A stretch of DNA of 64,000 nt from an uncultured Gammaproteobacteria bacterium (GCA_958295835.1 OY282378.1:1939001-2003000), one strand, 5' to 3'. Counted from the first letter of the stretch, positions 44,578 through 52,974 are shown. A program made the numbers and translations. The notes: generated by a model not told the origin, from the letters alone.

Positions 44578-44852
44578 TTGAGCCCGGCTGCTCCCGGCCT
44601 GCTGCCCGAACGTCCCCCGCGCGTCGGCGAGTTCGTCGAGGTGCGCTCTCGGCGCTGGCTCGTGGAGGCGGTGGAGACCCCCGCGCCGCCCGCGTCCCCG
44701 CGGGTCAGCCTCGCGTGCGCCGACGACGATGCCCAGGGGCAGACCCTGGAGGTCTATTGGGACTTCGAGATCGACCGCCGCATCCTGGAGCAGGAAGCGT
44801 GGAGCGCCATCGGCGCGCGGGGCTTCGACCCGCCCCGCCACTACAGTGCCTT
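44578..44852 (+). pseudogene. Truncated drmD 5' copy
   Basis: The first 91 or so codons of drmD (LLPERPPRVGEFVEVRSRR onward) are repeated here and stop before the helicase Walker A. At about 44850 the frame passes into sequence of a different ATPase. This is a remnant created by the direct-repeat duplication. Confidence 0.8.
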
Positions 44853-45050
44853 GCGCCGACGACTGGAAGGAAGCAACCCGGGCGATTCACCGCTTGCTGC
44901 AAACCGCACTCGACATGCGGTCGTACCGGAAACTCCGGGTGAAGGTCTTTCTGCGCTCCGACCAGGCCGACGACGGCAGCGGGATCGCCGACTTCCCGAA
45001 CGCATCGAAGGTGCTCGCCTCGAAGGTCGATTTGAGCTTGTTTCGGATTG
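44850..45050 (+). pseudogene. Fragment of a P-loop ATPase gene
   Basis: About 65 codons read ADDWKEATRAIHRLLQTALD, then YRKLRVKVFLRSDQADDGSG and IADFPNASKVLASKVDLSLF. This looks like an internal segment of large P-loop ATPases (KAP-like), where FLRxDQ and DFPDxSK patterns occur. The assignment is from memory of such families. Neither end of the gene is present. Confidence 0.45.
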
Positions 45051-45087
45051 GCGTCTGTCCCGGCACAGTACGTAACCGAGATGTTGT

Positions 45088-45969
45088 TCAGAGCAGAAGT
45101 GGCTGCAAAATCTTCGAAGCACCGTCGAATTGGCGGCGAATTGAATCTTCCGAACTTATATCTATATGCCTGAAGAATCTCAAGATTGCCGGATCTATAA
45201 TCGGATCCTGATAGCTGCCGATTTCCGATTTGATAATGGTATCGGCCGGGTACTTTTCAGCGGCGTCAGCGAGGTACCTCGCCGCCTGGATCGTGAGTTC
45301 CCTTGCATCCTTCAAACACAAATGTCTGAATGCCCTTACGGCGGCGCCTAACGGGTTCGGATTCTCCGCCAGAACAATATCCATCACGCGATTCCTGATC
45401 TGCCGGAAGTAGTCCGGACTACATATTATCTGCTTGGTTCTCCAGTTCAGCAGAATCGCGTCCCAGTTGAGAATCGTAGTTTCCGTAAGCGATTCAATAC
45501 CATGATACTCGACCAGTCCTTCTCGAATAGCCCACGTTTCGCGCGCAGTCCATATGTCTATCGGCCATCGATCTACTTTCAGCCTGAAACCACCGAAACG
45601 GTTTTGGACCACACCGCGCGATCTCAGATATCTCACCAAATGTGTCCAGTCGTCGTCATCCACTACGATATCGATGTCCGATGTGAAATCCTTACGTCCA
45701 GACAAGGCAAGATCCCGCAAAACTCCGCCGAACAGATATAGATCTCCTGTTGGGAGCGCAGCGCACATGTACGCCAGGAACTCCGAGATTGACGACATGG
45801 GCGTTTTGACGTGTCCATCATCGTCCAATACGGGAAAATCTTCAAACAGATCCGCCTGATCCGTCTTGCTCGACGTCACACGGGGCTTCGGATCTTCCTT
45901 GAGCAATCGCGCTACCCGTGCTCGCAGATTCTCCTCGGTCCCGGCTATCCGAGATCTACGATGATCCAC
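45088..45969 (-). CDS. Nucleotidyltransferase-fold protein (PolA/CCA-like head)
   Basis: This 293-aa protein has the class II nucleotidyltransferase signature: LYLFGGVLRDLALSG (GG at 81-82) followed by SDIDIVVDD with metal-binding Asp98 and Asp100, as in tRNA CCA-adding enzymes and poly(A) polymerases. The usual C-terminal neck and tail of those enzymes are replaced by an unrelated helical region. The gene is AT-rich and overlaps the end of the dGTPase tail frame by 14 bases, so the two are co-expressed. A housekeeping role is unlikely given size and context. It may modify RNA or a protein as part of a defence or toxin-like unit; this is inference. Confidence 0.75.
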   Translation of the reverse strand: MDHRRSRIAGTEENLRARVARLLKEDPKPRVTSSKTDQADLFEDFPVLDDDGHVKTPMSSISEFLAYMCAALPTGDLYLFGGVLRDLALSGRKDFTSDIDIVVDDDDWTHLVRYLRSRGVVQNRFGGFRLKVDRWPIDIWTARETWAIREGLVEYHGIESLTETTILNWDAILLNWRTKQIICSPDYFRQIRNRVMDIVLAENPNPLGAAVRAFRHLCLKDARELTIQAARYLADAAEKYPADTIIKSEIGSYQDPIIDPAILRFFRHIDISSEDSIRRQFDGASKILQPLLL

Positions 45970-46183
45970 GATGGAGGCCCCTTAGTTCTTCGTGCATCTT
46001 GATCAGGTATTGTTCAGTCATACCGGAAACTGCGTCGCAAAGCAGACGTCGTGAATCATAGAGTTCCATGGATGAAGCTTCGTACACGCGCCGGTAGTTC
46101 TCGGAGATTGTTCCGTAGGCATATTTTTCGTACGCATTCCGCTCGCTCTCGGATTTCGATATGGCTTTCCACAAGAGACCCAT
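45956..46183 (-). CDS. dGTPase C-terminal part, separated by a stop codon
   Basis: This 75-aa frame (MGLLWKAISKSESERNAYEK, then AYGTISENYRRVYEASSM and LLCDAVSGMTEQYLIKMH) is the typical C-terminal segment of Dgt-type dGTPases. It is in the same frame as the upstream dGTPase gene, separated by TAA and two codons. AAGGA overlapping that stop lies just before the ATG, so reinitiation could produce it as a separate chain. Either it is a second subunit in trans or the gene is a recent nonsense mutant. Confidence 0.6.
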   Translation of the reverse strand: MGLLWKAISKSESERNAYEKYAYGTISENYRRVYEASSMELYDSRRLLCDAVSGMTEQYLIKMHEELRGLHRGSS

Positions 46184-46189
46184 TATTCC

Positions 46190-47326
46190 TTATATGTAAT
46201 TGTTACCTTCCAGTTCAAGTTTAAGAACTTCGCTATTATCGAATCCATACCGTCTGTCAAATTGTTTCAGATGATTGCACAGATTGTTACAACATGAATT
46301 GTCGATCAACTCGAATCCTTCCGGTATATTTTCGTTCATAATTCGATCTATATTGGAAACAAATACGTCAGTAGCAGCAACCACCATCATCGAGATCGCC
46401 TTGATCCTGAACATCAGCATCGAGATATCATTCAGCTCCCGAGAACTCAACAATTCCTTCTTGAATTCAGCATTTTTCTTACGTGATTTTTTTACTGTTT
46501 CGCCAATTGCATCATCGTCAGGCGAATTCGATTCCAGGAAATCCATCAAATCATAAAAAGAAGCGTAACCCTTCTTCACGGTATCCTCGGCATCGATTAC
46601 AGAGTACGCGATGTCGTCGCATGCCTCCATGATGTAAGCAAAAGGATGTCTGGTTCCCTCTCGCAGTCCGGTATTCTTCCAGACTTCCTCTGCGATACAT
46701 CTTTCGCTTTCGAAAATACCGAATTTCTTGAAACCTCCTTTGTCTTTGGAGTCGTGCAAGCTCGGATACTTCATCAATGCAGCCAGAGTAGCGACTGTGA
46801 GATTCAATCCAAAATCGTCATTCAGCACTTGTAATCGTGTGAGCAGGCGAAACGTCTGGGCATTGCCATCAAAATGAAGAAAATCATCATGTTCTTCGGT
46901 GTCTTTCCCATTATCCGAGAACCACTCCCTTATAGCCACCTCGCCTTGGTGGCCGAAAGGTGGGTTGCCGAGATCATGCGCCAGTCCCACCGCCGCCAGG
47001 AGCGCAGGGGCGTTTCTCTTTACATTCAGTGATTCGTGTTCGTCCCCAAACACCTGTTCTGCATGATCAAATGCGATGCGTACACCGATGCTTCTTGCCA
47101 AGTTACTGACTTCGTGGGAATGCGTCAGCCGGTTCCGAATCGCAATATTCTCCTCCAAAGGAAATACTTGGGTTTTGTTCGCCAGCCGCCTGGTAGGAGT
47201 CGCGAAGAGAATTCTGTCGTAATCCCGCTCAATTTCTTGCCGACCCACGCCCGTATTCATGGATTCTGTTGAACCACGAAGCTCCTTTCGACGTACAGGA
47301 TTCAGCAGCCGCTTCCATTCCAGCAT
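46190..47326 (-). CDS. dgt: dGTP triphosphohydrolase, interrupted before its C-terminus
   Basis: This 378-aa protein has the HD-domain dGTPase core: NRLTHSHEVSNLARSIG (His69), AAVGLAHDLGNPPFGHQGE (His117-Asp118), FDGNAQTFRLLTRLQ and ACDDIAYSVIDAEDTVKKG. It should hydrolyse dGTP to deoxyguanosine and triphosphate, a reaction used in some anti-phage systems to starve replication. AGGAGGT precedes the ATG at 47326. The chain stops at TAA (46192-46190) where homologues continue; the missing 75 residues follow in the same frame. GC is clearly lower than in the flanks, which suggests transfer. It forms an operon with the nucleotidyltransferase gene. Confidence 0.8.
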   Translation of the reverse strand: MLEWKRLLNPVRRKELRGSTESMNTGVGRQEIERDYDRILFATPTRRLANKTQVFPLEENIAIRNRLTHSHEVSNLARSIGVRIAFDHAEQVFGDEHESLNVKRNAPALLAAVGLAHDLGNPPFGHQGEVAIREWFSDNGKDTEEHDDFLHFDGNAQTFRLLTRLQVLNDDFGLNLTVATLAALMKYPSLHDSKDKGGFKKFGIFESERCIAEEVWKNTGLREGTRHPFAYIMEACDDIAYSVIDAEDTVKKGYASFYDLMDFLESNSPDDDAIGETVKKSRKKNAEFKKELLSSRELNDISMLMFRIKAISMMVVAATDVFVSNIDRIMNENIPEGFELIDNSCCNNLCNHLKQFDRRYGFDNSEVLKLELEGNNYI

Positions 47327-48206
47327 CGTTTACCACCTCCTGTTTCCCGTTACTTGCGTTCGGTTGCCGGTTCCGGGACTTGCGGAAGAAGACAAGACAG
47401 CCCTTCAGGGACCGGTACGGCGGGACTCGACAGGCGCCGTCGAACTCGCCGGGTTCGGCAGTCTGCTCAGGGATTGCAGGGATGGACTCGGCGCTATCCA
47501 TCATGAGCAGGTATCTGGACGTTCCTGAATATACATCACTTGCACGTGGTGAAGGCAATCCGTTCCGTTCGATCGCCCAATGCACTGAAAAGAGAGTAAC
47601 CATCGGATTTTTCTCATTTTTTCCTGGCCGACGATACGGAAGCCGGAGTGACGCGCCTCGCTCTGGCGGCACCGAACGAGGCGGCGAACGATTCGGAGAA
47701 CAGCGGGTGTAATCGGCACCAGACGACCGGGGAGAGCGGGGAAGGGATCGGGGGCGAGGACCTCTGGAGACGACAGGGCGGAGGCTGGCGGCGACGGAAC
47801 CAACCGGAGTCAGGTCCGGAGCTGGTGACAACGCCTTCCCCGTGACGAACCGGCCAGGGTGACCCTGCCGGCCCGGCCGTCGACCGCGCCAAGCCGACCC
47901 CCGTCCATGGGCCGCGCCGGCGCACCGCCCGAAGCCGTTCCCGACCGAACCTGCCGGGACCGCCCCGATCACCGCCCACCGCCGCGCGTGCTCCGCTTGG
48001 CGCCCGTACACCATTGCGCACCGTTCGCGTTCCCGGACTTCCGGGGAATGTCCTGTCGATGGATTCTCCCCGCTCCTTTCTCCCGAAGACTCGGCAAGTG
48101 TAGTCTCCGGGAAACCCGGGACGGTTTGCACGCATACGACCTTGGGTATGGTAGACCGCTTCCCGGGGGCCGAGGGCGCTGTTTGGTGAAGAAAACGGAG
48201 GGGGCG
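47327..48206. other. Gap with a degenerate repeat, no supported gene
   Basis: About 880 bases upstream of the dGTPase operon (which reads left) and of the two-gene operon (which reads right), so both promoters should lie here. 47680-47880 is a degraded relative of the low-complexity repeat in drmA. Open frames around 47340-47640 on both strands match nothing I know. Confidence 0.5.
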
Positions 48207-48428
48207 ATGAAGACACACGAGAGCGAGCATCGGCGCGTCACCTTGGTCGCGCAGGCCATGCAAACGCCGGGGGAACCACGGTGCGACGAAGAAACCCTCG
48301 CCCGACGGCTGGAACAATGGGAAGACCGCCGGCGCACGCCCACAGACGGGGTGCCGATGTTCGAACGGATCGCACTGGAGGAAGCGCTGGAGCGAGCCTG
48401 CGCAACACGTGAAGAAGCAGAGCCGTGA
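48207..48428 (+). CDS. Small acidic protein, possible antitoxin
   Basis: This 73-aa protein starts MKTHESEHRRVTLVAQAMQT after GGAGGGGG. It is helical and acidic in its second half (DEETLARRLEQWEDRRR, then ERIALEEALERACATREEAE). It overlaps the next gene by GTGA. Size, charge and coupling resemble an antitoxin, but no known family was recognised. Confidence 0.55.
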   Translation: MKTHESEHRRVTLVAQAMQTPGEPRCDEETLARRLEQWEDRRRTPTDGVPMFERIALEEALERACATREEAEP

Positions 48429-49288
48429 GCACGGAAATCGCTTTCGACGGCAACCGGGTCGGGCATCGCACGCAACGGGTGTTTCATGCCACGTGGTGCG
48501 AGATGAACGGACTGTCGGTCTGGCTCACTCCGACGACGGCACAGGAAATCGCGGGGCGCGTGAGTCTCTGGGACATCGAAGGAAGCGTGGAAGCCCTCGA
48601 CGACGAGTGGCGTAGACGGAGCAACGACCCCGGCCTCACGAAGACGGTGCGCTACGACCTGCTGATGCAGCAGTGGTGGGGCAAGGAATGGATGCGACCC
48701 GACAGCCCGTACAAGATCCTGCCGATGACCCCGGAGGAGCTCCAGAGGGCCGAGGCCCTGCTTGAGACGATCCCGGCAAAGGCGTTCCGGGGGCTGAGAG
48801 AAGAAGAGGTCGCGACGCACCGGGACGCGCGGATCATCTGCGAGTCGATCGCCCGCAGGGTGCGGATGCTGGTGACCGGCAACATGGTGACAATCGACCA
48901 CATCGAGATCAACCGCTGGGCCAGGGAGATGAGGCGGTCGAAGGGATGGCCGGAGGCCGAGCGCGACGCGGTGAAGGTCGCGGATGTCGCGATGGTGGAA
49001 TGGAGCGAAGGGAAGGAGAAGGAGTTCCTGATGGCGGGACTGGCAGCTTCGTGGCCCGACGAGAGGACCGCCCCGGCGGATGCCGTAGTACGGGCATTCC
49101 GCGAAAGGATGGCGAGGATGGCGGGGGCGAGGCTGGAGATGACCGGGGAGCGGCTCCTGAACCTGGCTCACGGGGAGCGAGACCTCGCGACCCGCATTGA
49201 AGAGACGCGGGCACGGCTGCCGGAGAAGACACGAGCCGCGGAAACAAGGGAACGGCGCTACCGGACAACAGCGGCTATCGGCCGGTAA
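48425..49288 (+). CDS. Unknown 287-aa protein coupled to a small acidic protein
   Basis: GTG start at 48425 overlapping the upstream stop. The protein has conserved-looking segments FHATWCEMNGLSVWLTPTTA, GNMVTIDHIEINRWAREMRR and GWPEAERDAVKVADVAMVEW, and a long charged C-terminal helix (ERLLNLAHGERDLATRIEET). There is no signal peptide or membrane segment. I cannot place it in a family. The arrangement (short acidic gene, GTGA overlap, larger gene) suggests a toxin-antitoxin or defence pair. Confidence 0.55.
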   Translation: MSTEIAFDGNRVGHRTQRVFHATWCEMNGLSVWLTPTTAQEIAGRVSLWDIEGSVEALDDEWRRRSNDPGLTKTVRYDLLMQQWWGKEWMRPDSPYKILPMTPEELQRAEALLETIPAKAFRGLREEEVATHRDARIICESIARRVRMLVTGNMVTIDHIEINRWAREMRRSKGWPEAERDAVKVADVAMVEWSEGKEKEFLMAGLAASWPDERTAPADAVVRAFRERMARMAGARLEMTGERLLNLAHGERDLATRIEETRARLPEKTRAAETRERRYRTTAAIGR

Positions 49289-49931
49289 CGAGAGCGGGCA
49301 GCGTGGAGAAAGTATCGCCGAACGCAATCGCGCCGCCCCAACGCGCTCCCTCCCTCCCGCCACAATCCGACTGGAGCCATGCGGAGAAACGCTTGCAGGC
49401 GGTTTATCCGACCACTGCCAGCGGAACCACCGCAGCGTAAATCATCGCCGATGGCCGCGGCGAACGGTGAGTCTCTACTGCGTTTCAGGCGTCCCGGTGA
49501 AACCCTGCGTGCGTGAAGAATCCAGCGATGCCGTCACTCGATTCCTCGCCGACCTCCTGCCGCACAACACCGATACACCAGCGGTGACCGAGGGGACTCC
49601 CTCATGCCATTTCAGATGTACCAGCGACCAGGCCTCCATCGTCGTTCGGTCCGTGTACCCTGTGACCGTGGCGCCATGCTTCACAGCTTCGCCGGCGCCC
49701 TCGCTCGAAGGCCGATGAGAAAGGCCGGCTGGAGACAGGCGGCGCGCTGTGACGGCGCGGCTACGGCGTATCGAATCCAGGCAATGAATCAGGACGGTAC
49801 GGAGGGAGCCGGATGCCGTGCTCCGACTTTCAGTGTCGCATCAAGCGGCGGTTACGACCGGCAGATGATGGTGTGGACTCGAAGCAATGACCCGGGCTAC
49901 GTTACGGCTCGATCGGTCAAGGATCGAAATC
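49289..49931. other. Gap with decayed toxin-antitoxin copy
   Basis: No intact gene. 49341-49560 is a decayed copy of the Phd/PIN junction from 37 kb (listed separately). The remaining 370 bases up to the dinJ-like gene hold no recognised feature; the last 50 or so bases should carry the dinJ promoter. Confidence 0.45.
49341..49560 (+). pseudogene. Decayed Phd/PIN toxin-antitoxin copy
   Basis: The sequence follows 37072-37275 closely: the antitoxin's second half (LQAVYPTT, then a premature stop), the GTGAGTCTCTACT junction, and the toxin start with altered codons (SLYCVSGVPVKPCVREESSD instead of SLYYDSGVLVKLYVREESSD). The catalytic Asp6 region is destroyed and the toxin ends early, so it is inactive. 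Confidence 0.8.
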
Positions 49932-50249
49932 ATGAGTATCGTCGTCCGCGCACGCATCGACGAGAAGATCAAGGACGAAGCCGCTGCCGTGCTGGGCGCG
50001 CTCGGCCTCACGGTGTCCGACGCCTTCCGCCTGATGATGGTCCGGATCGCTGCCGACAAACGATTGCCCTTCGAACCCTTGGTGCCCAATGACGAGACAA
50101 TCGAAGCCATGAAGGCAGCCCGGCGCGGTGAACCGGTTGTCGTCGACGACGTCGATGGATTGATAGCGGATTTGAATGCGGACGATCAGGCGGACCATGG
50201 AGATCATCCGATCCCGGACGCTTCAGGAAGGGCGTACCCTCTGGCGTAG
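49932..50249 (+). CDS. RelB/DinJ-type antitoxin, extended at its 3' end
   Basis: The first 84 or so residues are a normal RelB/DinJ antitoxin: MSIVVRARIDEKIKDEAAAV, GLTVSDAFRLMMVRIAADKR, and the tail LIADLNADD. Family members usually end there. Here the stop is absent and the frame runs 20 residues further into the 3' end of the FAD oxidoreductase gene on the other strand. The overlapping frame at 50176-50196 reads MRTIRRT, the usual first codons of a YafQ toxin, and is then cut off. So this is an orphan antitoxin whose toxin was deleted by a junction at about 50197. Confidence 0.75.
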   Translation: MSIVVRARIDEKIKDEAAAVLGALGLTVSDAFRLMMVRIAADKRLPFEPLVPNDETIEAMKAARRGEPVVVDDVDGLIADLNADDQADHGDHPIPDASGRAYPLA

Positions 50250-51439
50250 GTCTCCCGGATCAGCGCCAGGCACCGCTCGCGGGTGAGGTCGTTCGAGAAC
50301 CGCGACGGGTGGACCATCGGCAGGTCACAGGCGGGCTCGCCCTCGACCATCCAATGGGCCAGAAACTCGCCCGACCCGCCGCCGGTCCCGATGCCGACCG
50401 CGAACCCGGCCGCGAGCCACAGGCCCTCATGGCCCTCCACCGGCCCCAGCAGCGGGCAGCCGTCCGGGGCATAGCAGATCGGGCCGTTGTTGACCGCCTT
50501 GATGCCGGCCTCGCCGAAGGCCGGAAGCCGCTCGATGACCCGCAGCAGATGGGGTTCGAGGCGTTCGAGGTCGGGCGGCAGAAGGTCCTCTCCGAAGTCG
50601 GGGGGAATGCCCTCCACCGCCCAGAACCGGGGATGGGCCTCGTAGACGCCGCAGAGGAAGCCGCTGCCCTCCTGCCGGACGTTGGAGGGCGCCTGGGGGT
50701 CGCGCACCGTCGGCACCTCGAAGTCCAGCGCCTGTAACTCGGGGACGCTCCCGGTGATCACTTCATGGTGTTCGAGCGCGTAGAGCGGAAGGTCCAGCTC
50801 AAGCTGCCGGGCCAGCTCCCGCGCCCAGAAGCTGCACGCGAGAACCAGGTGCTCCGCCCGGACGGCGCCCTCGGGGGTCGTGATCTCCCACGCGCCGGCC
50901 ACCCGGCGCAGGCGCCCGGCCGGGCAGCGCCGCTTGATCCGCGCCCCCCGGGCCCGCGCGGCCCCGGCCAGCGCGTGGGTCGCTCCCGAGGCGTCGACGT
51001 GGCCGTCGGTGGGGGTATGGGCCGCCCCGAACAGGCCGGCGGTGGCCAGCAGGGGATGGAGCTCCGCCATCATCGCGGGATCCACCACCCGGTATTCGAC
51101 GCCAAGGTCGTCGTACATCGGCGCGAGCCGCCGATAGGCGTCGAGTTCTTCGCGCGTGGTCGCCAGCCGGAGGCTTCCGGCGGGATGGAACCCGACGGAG
51201 CGCCCCGTTTCCCGTTCCGCCTCGAGGTAGATCCTGATCGAGTCCACGTAGAGGCGGGTGAGGCCGGGGTAGTGGCCGAAGTAGGTGACGTTGCCCGCCG
51301 CGTGCCAGGTCGAGCCGGAAGTGAGCTCTCTGCGCTCCAGCAGCAGGGTGTCGGTCCAGCCACGCACGGCCAGCCGGTAGAGGACGCTGCATCCGACGAT
51401 GCCGCCGCCGATGACGGCAGCCCGCACGTGCTCCGTCAC
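50204..51439 (-). CDS. FAD-dependent oxidoreductase, sarcosine/glycine-oxidase-like
   Basis: This 411-aa protein has an N-terminal Rossmann FAD motif AAVIGGGIVGCSVLYRLAVR (about residues 7-26), a STWHAAGNV segment, a substrate domain and a C-terminal FAD block GFAVGIGTGGGSGEFLAHWM. It belongs to the DadA/sarcosine oxidase superfamily and lacks the GcvT-like folate domain of dimethylglycine dehydrogenase. Likely reaction is oxidation of an N-methyl or secondary amino acid such as sarcosine. The GTG start at 51439 overlaps the MttB-family stop (GTGA). It is the last gene of the minus-strand catabolic operon. A fragment of its 3' end lies at 43458-43502. Confidence 0.8.
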   Translation of the reverse strand: MTEHVRAAVIGGGIVGCSVLYRLAVRGWTDTLLLERRELTSGSTWHAAGNVTYFGHYPGLTRLYVDSIRIYLEAERETGRSVGFHPAGSLRLATTREELDAYRRLAPMYDDLGVEYRVVDPAMMAELHPLLATAGLFGAAHTPTDGHVDASGATHALAGAARARGARIKRRCPAGRLRRVAGAWEITTPEGAVRAEHLVLACSFWARELARQLELDLPLYALEHHEVITGSVPELQALDFEVPTVRDPQAPSNVRQEGSGFLCGVYEAHPRFWAVEGIPPDFGEDLLPPDLERLEPHLLRVIERLPAFGEAGIKAVNNGPICYAPDGCPLLGPVEGHEGLWLAAGFAVGIGTGGGSGEFLAHWMVEGEPACDLPMVHPSRFSNDLTRERCLALIRETYARGYALPEASGIG

Positions 51440-52974
51440 GGCGCCGCCCCCTCGCTCCGGACCGGGTCCAGATGAATGGCGAAGCGCTCGCGGATGCGGG
51501 CGTCGGTCTCCGGCTCGATCAGGGTCGGGCGGTGGGTGGCCAGGATCTCCTTCGCCTTCACCGCCGCGCGATCCCGGATGTCCTTCGCGCCGGCGTCGGT
51601 CCAGTCCTCGGGTGAAGACCGGTCCGCGTGGCGCGGATAGACGAACTCGCTTTCCATCAGCGCCAGGGTCTGCCGCGTGCCGAGGAAATGGCCGGGACCG
51701 TTCACCGCCTCCGCGATGACCTCCACCGACAGGGTCTCGTCCGAGACCTCGATTCCCCGTGCGATGCGCCGGATGCTGGAGAGCATGTCGTCGTCGATGA
51801 CCATCGCCTCGAACGAACACCCCAGAAGGCTCGCCAGCATCCCCGCGGATTCGTAGACGAAGCCGCCGCCGGACAGGGCGGCAAGCCCCATGGTGAGCCC
51901 CTTCTCGAACCCGGCCTGGTTGTCGGGCAGCTTGGAGTCCGACATGCCGGCCCCCATGCCGCCCGGAAGGCCGTAGAAGGCCGACATCTGCCCGGACGCC
52001 GCGCCGAGCAGGGCCTGCTCTCCCCCGCCGCCGCTGAACGCTCCGGTGCGAAGGTCCGAGACGAACGCCCAGTTGCCCAGCACCACCGGATAACCGGGCT
52101 TGAGCAGGTTGATGATCGTGACCGACGCCAGCGTCTCGGCGCAGCCCTGGGCCAGCGTGCCCGCCAGCGCCGCCGGGGCCGTCGCACCGGCCTGGGGCCC
52201 CGTCTGGCAGTGGATCGGCATCCCGGCGTCGATCGCCGCGCAGGCCACGTCCAGGCTGTCCTTTGCGAAGGTCATGGGGGATACCACGGTGGTGGCGTGC
52301 ACCGTGCAGAAGGGGCGCCTGGCGAACCGGCCTTCGCCGCCGGCGAGCGCGTCGAGCATCGGCAGGAGCTTCGCCACGTGCCCGCCCAGGGTGATGCTGG
52401 TGGCGATGTGCTTCTTCGTCCCCGCCGCGCAGGCGTAGAGGGTGTTCGCGTCGAACTCGAAGAGGTCCGCGACGTCGGTGGCGACCACCGGGCGGGCGAA
52501 CCACTGGAGGTTCTCGAGCGTGTCGCAAAGCCGTGCCAGATCGTAGATGTCGCGCAACGTGCTCGGGCGGTAGCGGCGGGTGTCGATGTCGAGCATCTTC
52601 ACCGCCGCACCGCCGGTGCAGAAGTTCACCGTACCGTTGCGCGCCTCGAAATCGAAGCGCGGGTCGCGGCCGTGGACGGTGAAGCGCCCGGCGGCCTTGG
52701 CGAGCGTGTCCTCGATCAGGGCACGGGGATAGAGGAGTCGTCCCGTCTCGCCGAGCGAGCAGCCGTGCGCGAGGGCCACGTCCCTCACGCGGTCGGTCGG
52801 CGCGGCCATGCCGACCCGCTCCAGCAGGTCCAGCGCCGCGCGATGGACGCGCATCGCGTCGGCGTCGCTGAGGGGGCGGTAGGGAGCCGTGAGGGCGCTG
52901 CCCGCGATCATGCTCTGCCGCCGGGCGGCGGCGATGCGCTGCCTGCGGCGCGTTTCACGTCCGCCTGAACGCAT
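51436..52974 (-). CDS. MttB-family (trimethylamine/betaine) methyltransferase, non-pyrrolysine
   Basis: This 512-aa protein belongs to the MttB superfamily: RALIEDTLAKAAGRFTVHG, FCTGGAAVKMLDIDT, LEFARP-like NLQWFARPVV, and SVTIINLLKPGYPVVLGNW. The frame is open without an in-frame amber codon, so it belongs to the non-pyrrolysine branch, some of which demethylate glycine betaine to dimethylglycine with a corrinoid protein. The start at 52974 has AGGTG upstream. Its coupling to a sarcosine-oxidase-like gene fits catabolism of N-methylated amines. No corrinoid protein gene is in view, but a CobW-type gene lies at the right edge. Confidence 0.8.
   Translation of the reverse strand: MRSGGRETRRRQRIAAARRQSMIAGSALTAPYRPLSDADAMRVHRAALDLLERVGMAAPTDRVRDVALAHGCSLGETGRLLYPRALIEDTLAKAAGRFTVHGRDPRFDFEARNGTVNFCTGGAAVKMLDIDTRRYRPSTLRDIYDLARLCDTLENLQWFARPVVATDVADLFEFDANTLYACAAGTKKHIATSITLGGHVAKLLPMLDALAGGEGRFARRPFCTVHATTVVSPMTFAKDSLDVACAAIDAGMPIHCQTGPQAGATAPAALAGTLAQGCAETLASVTIINLLKPGYPVVLGNWAFVSDLRTGAFSGGGGEQALLGAASGQMSAFYGLPGGMGAGMSDSKLPDNQAGFEKGLTMGLAALSGGGFVYESAGMLASLLGCSFEAMVIDDDMLSSIRRIARGIEVSDETLSVEVIAEAVNGPGHFLGTRQTLALMESEFVYPRHADRSSPEDWTDAGAKDIRDRAAVKAKEILATHRPTLIEPETDARIRERFAIHLDPVRSEGAAP

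Larger units (their letters stand above)
43880..44852 (+). repeat. 973-bp direct repeat, copy 2 (right border of the island)
   Basis: This is a near-identical copy of 19643-20615 in the same orientation. The left end cuts a Cys-rich gene and the right end joins a foreign ATPase fragment. Differences from copy 1 are scattered substitutions only. Confidence 0.9.

Noticed and set aside
51436..52974. Pyrrolysine-containing trimethylamine methyltransferase
   Set aside because: The frame has no in-frame amber codon, so it belongs to the non-pyrrolysine branch of the MttB family.
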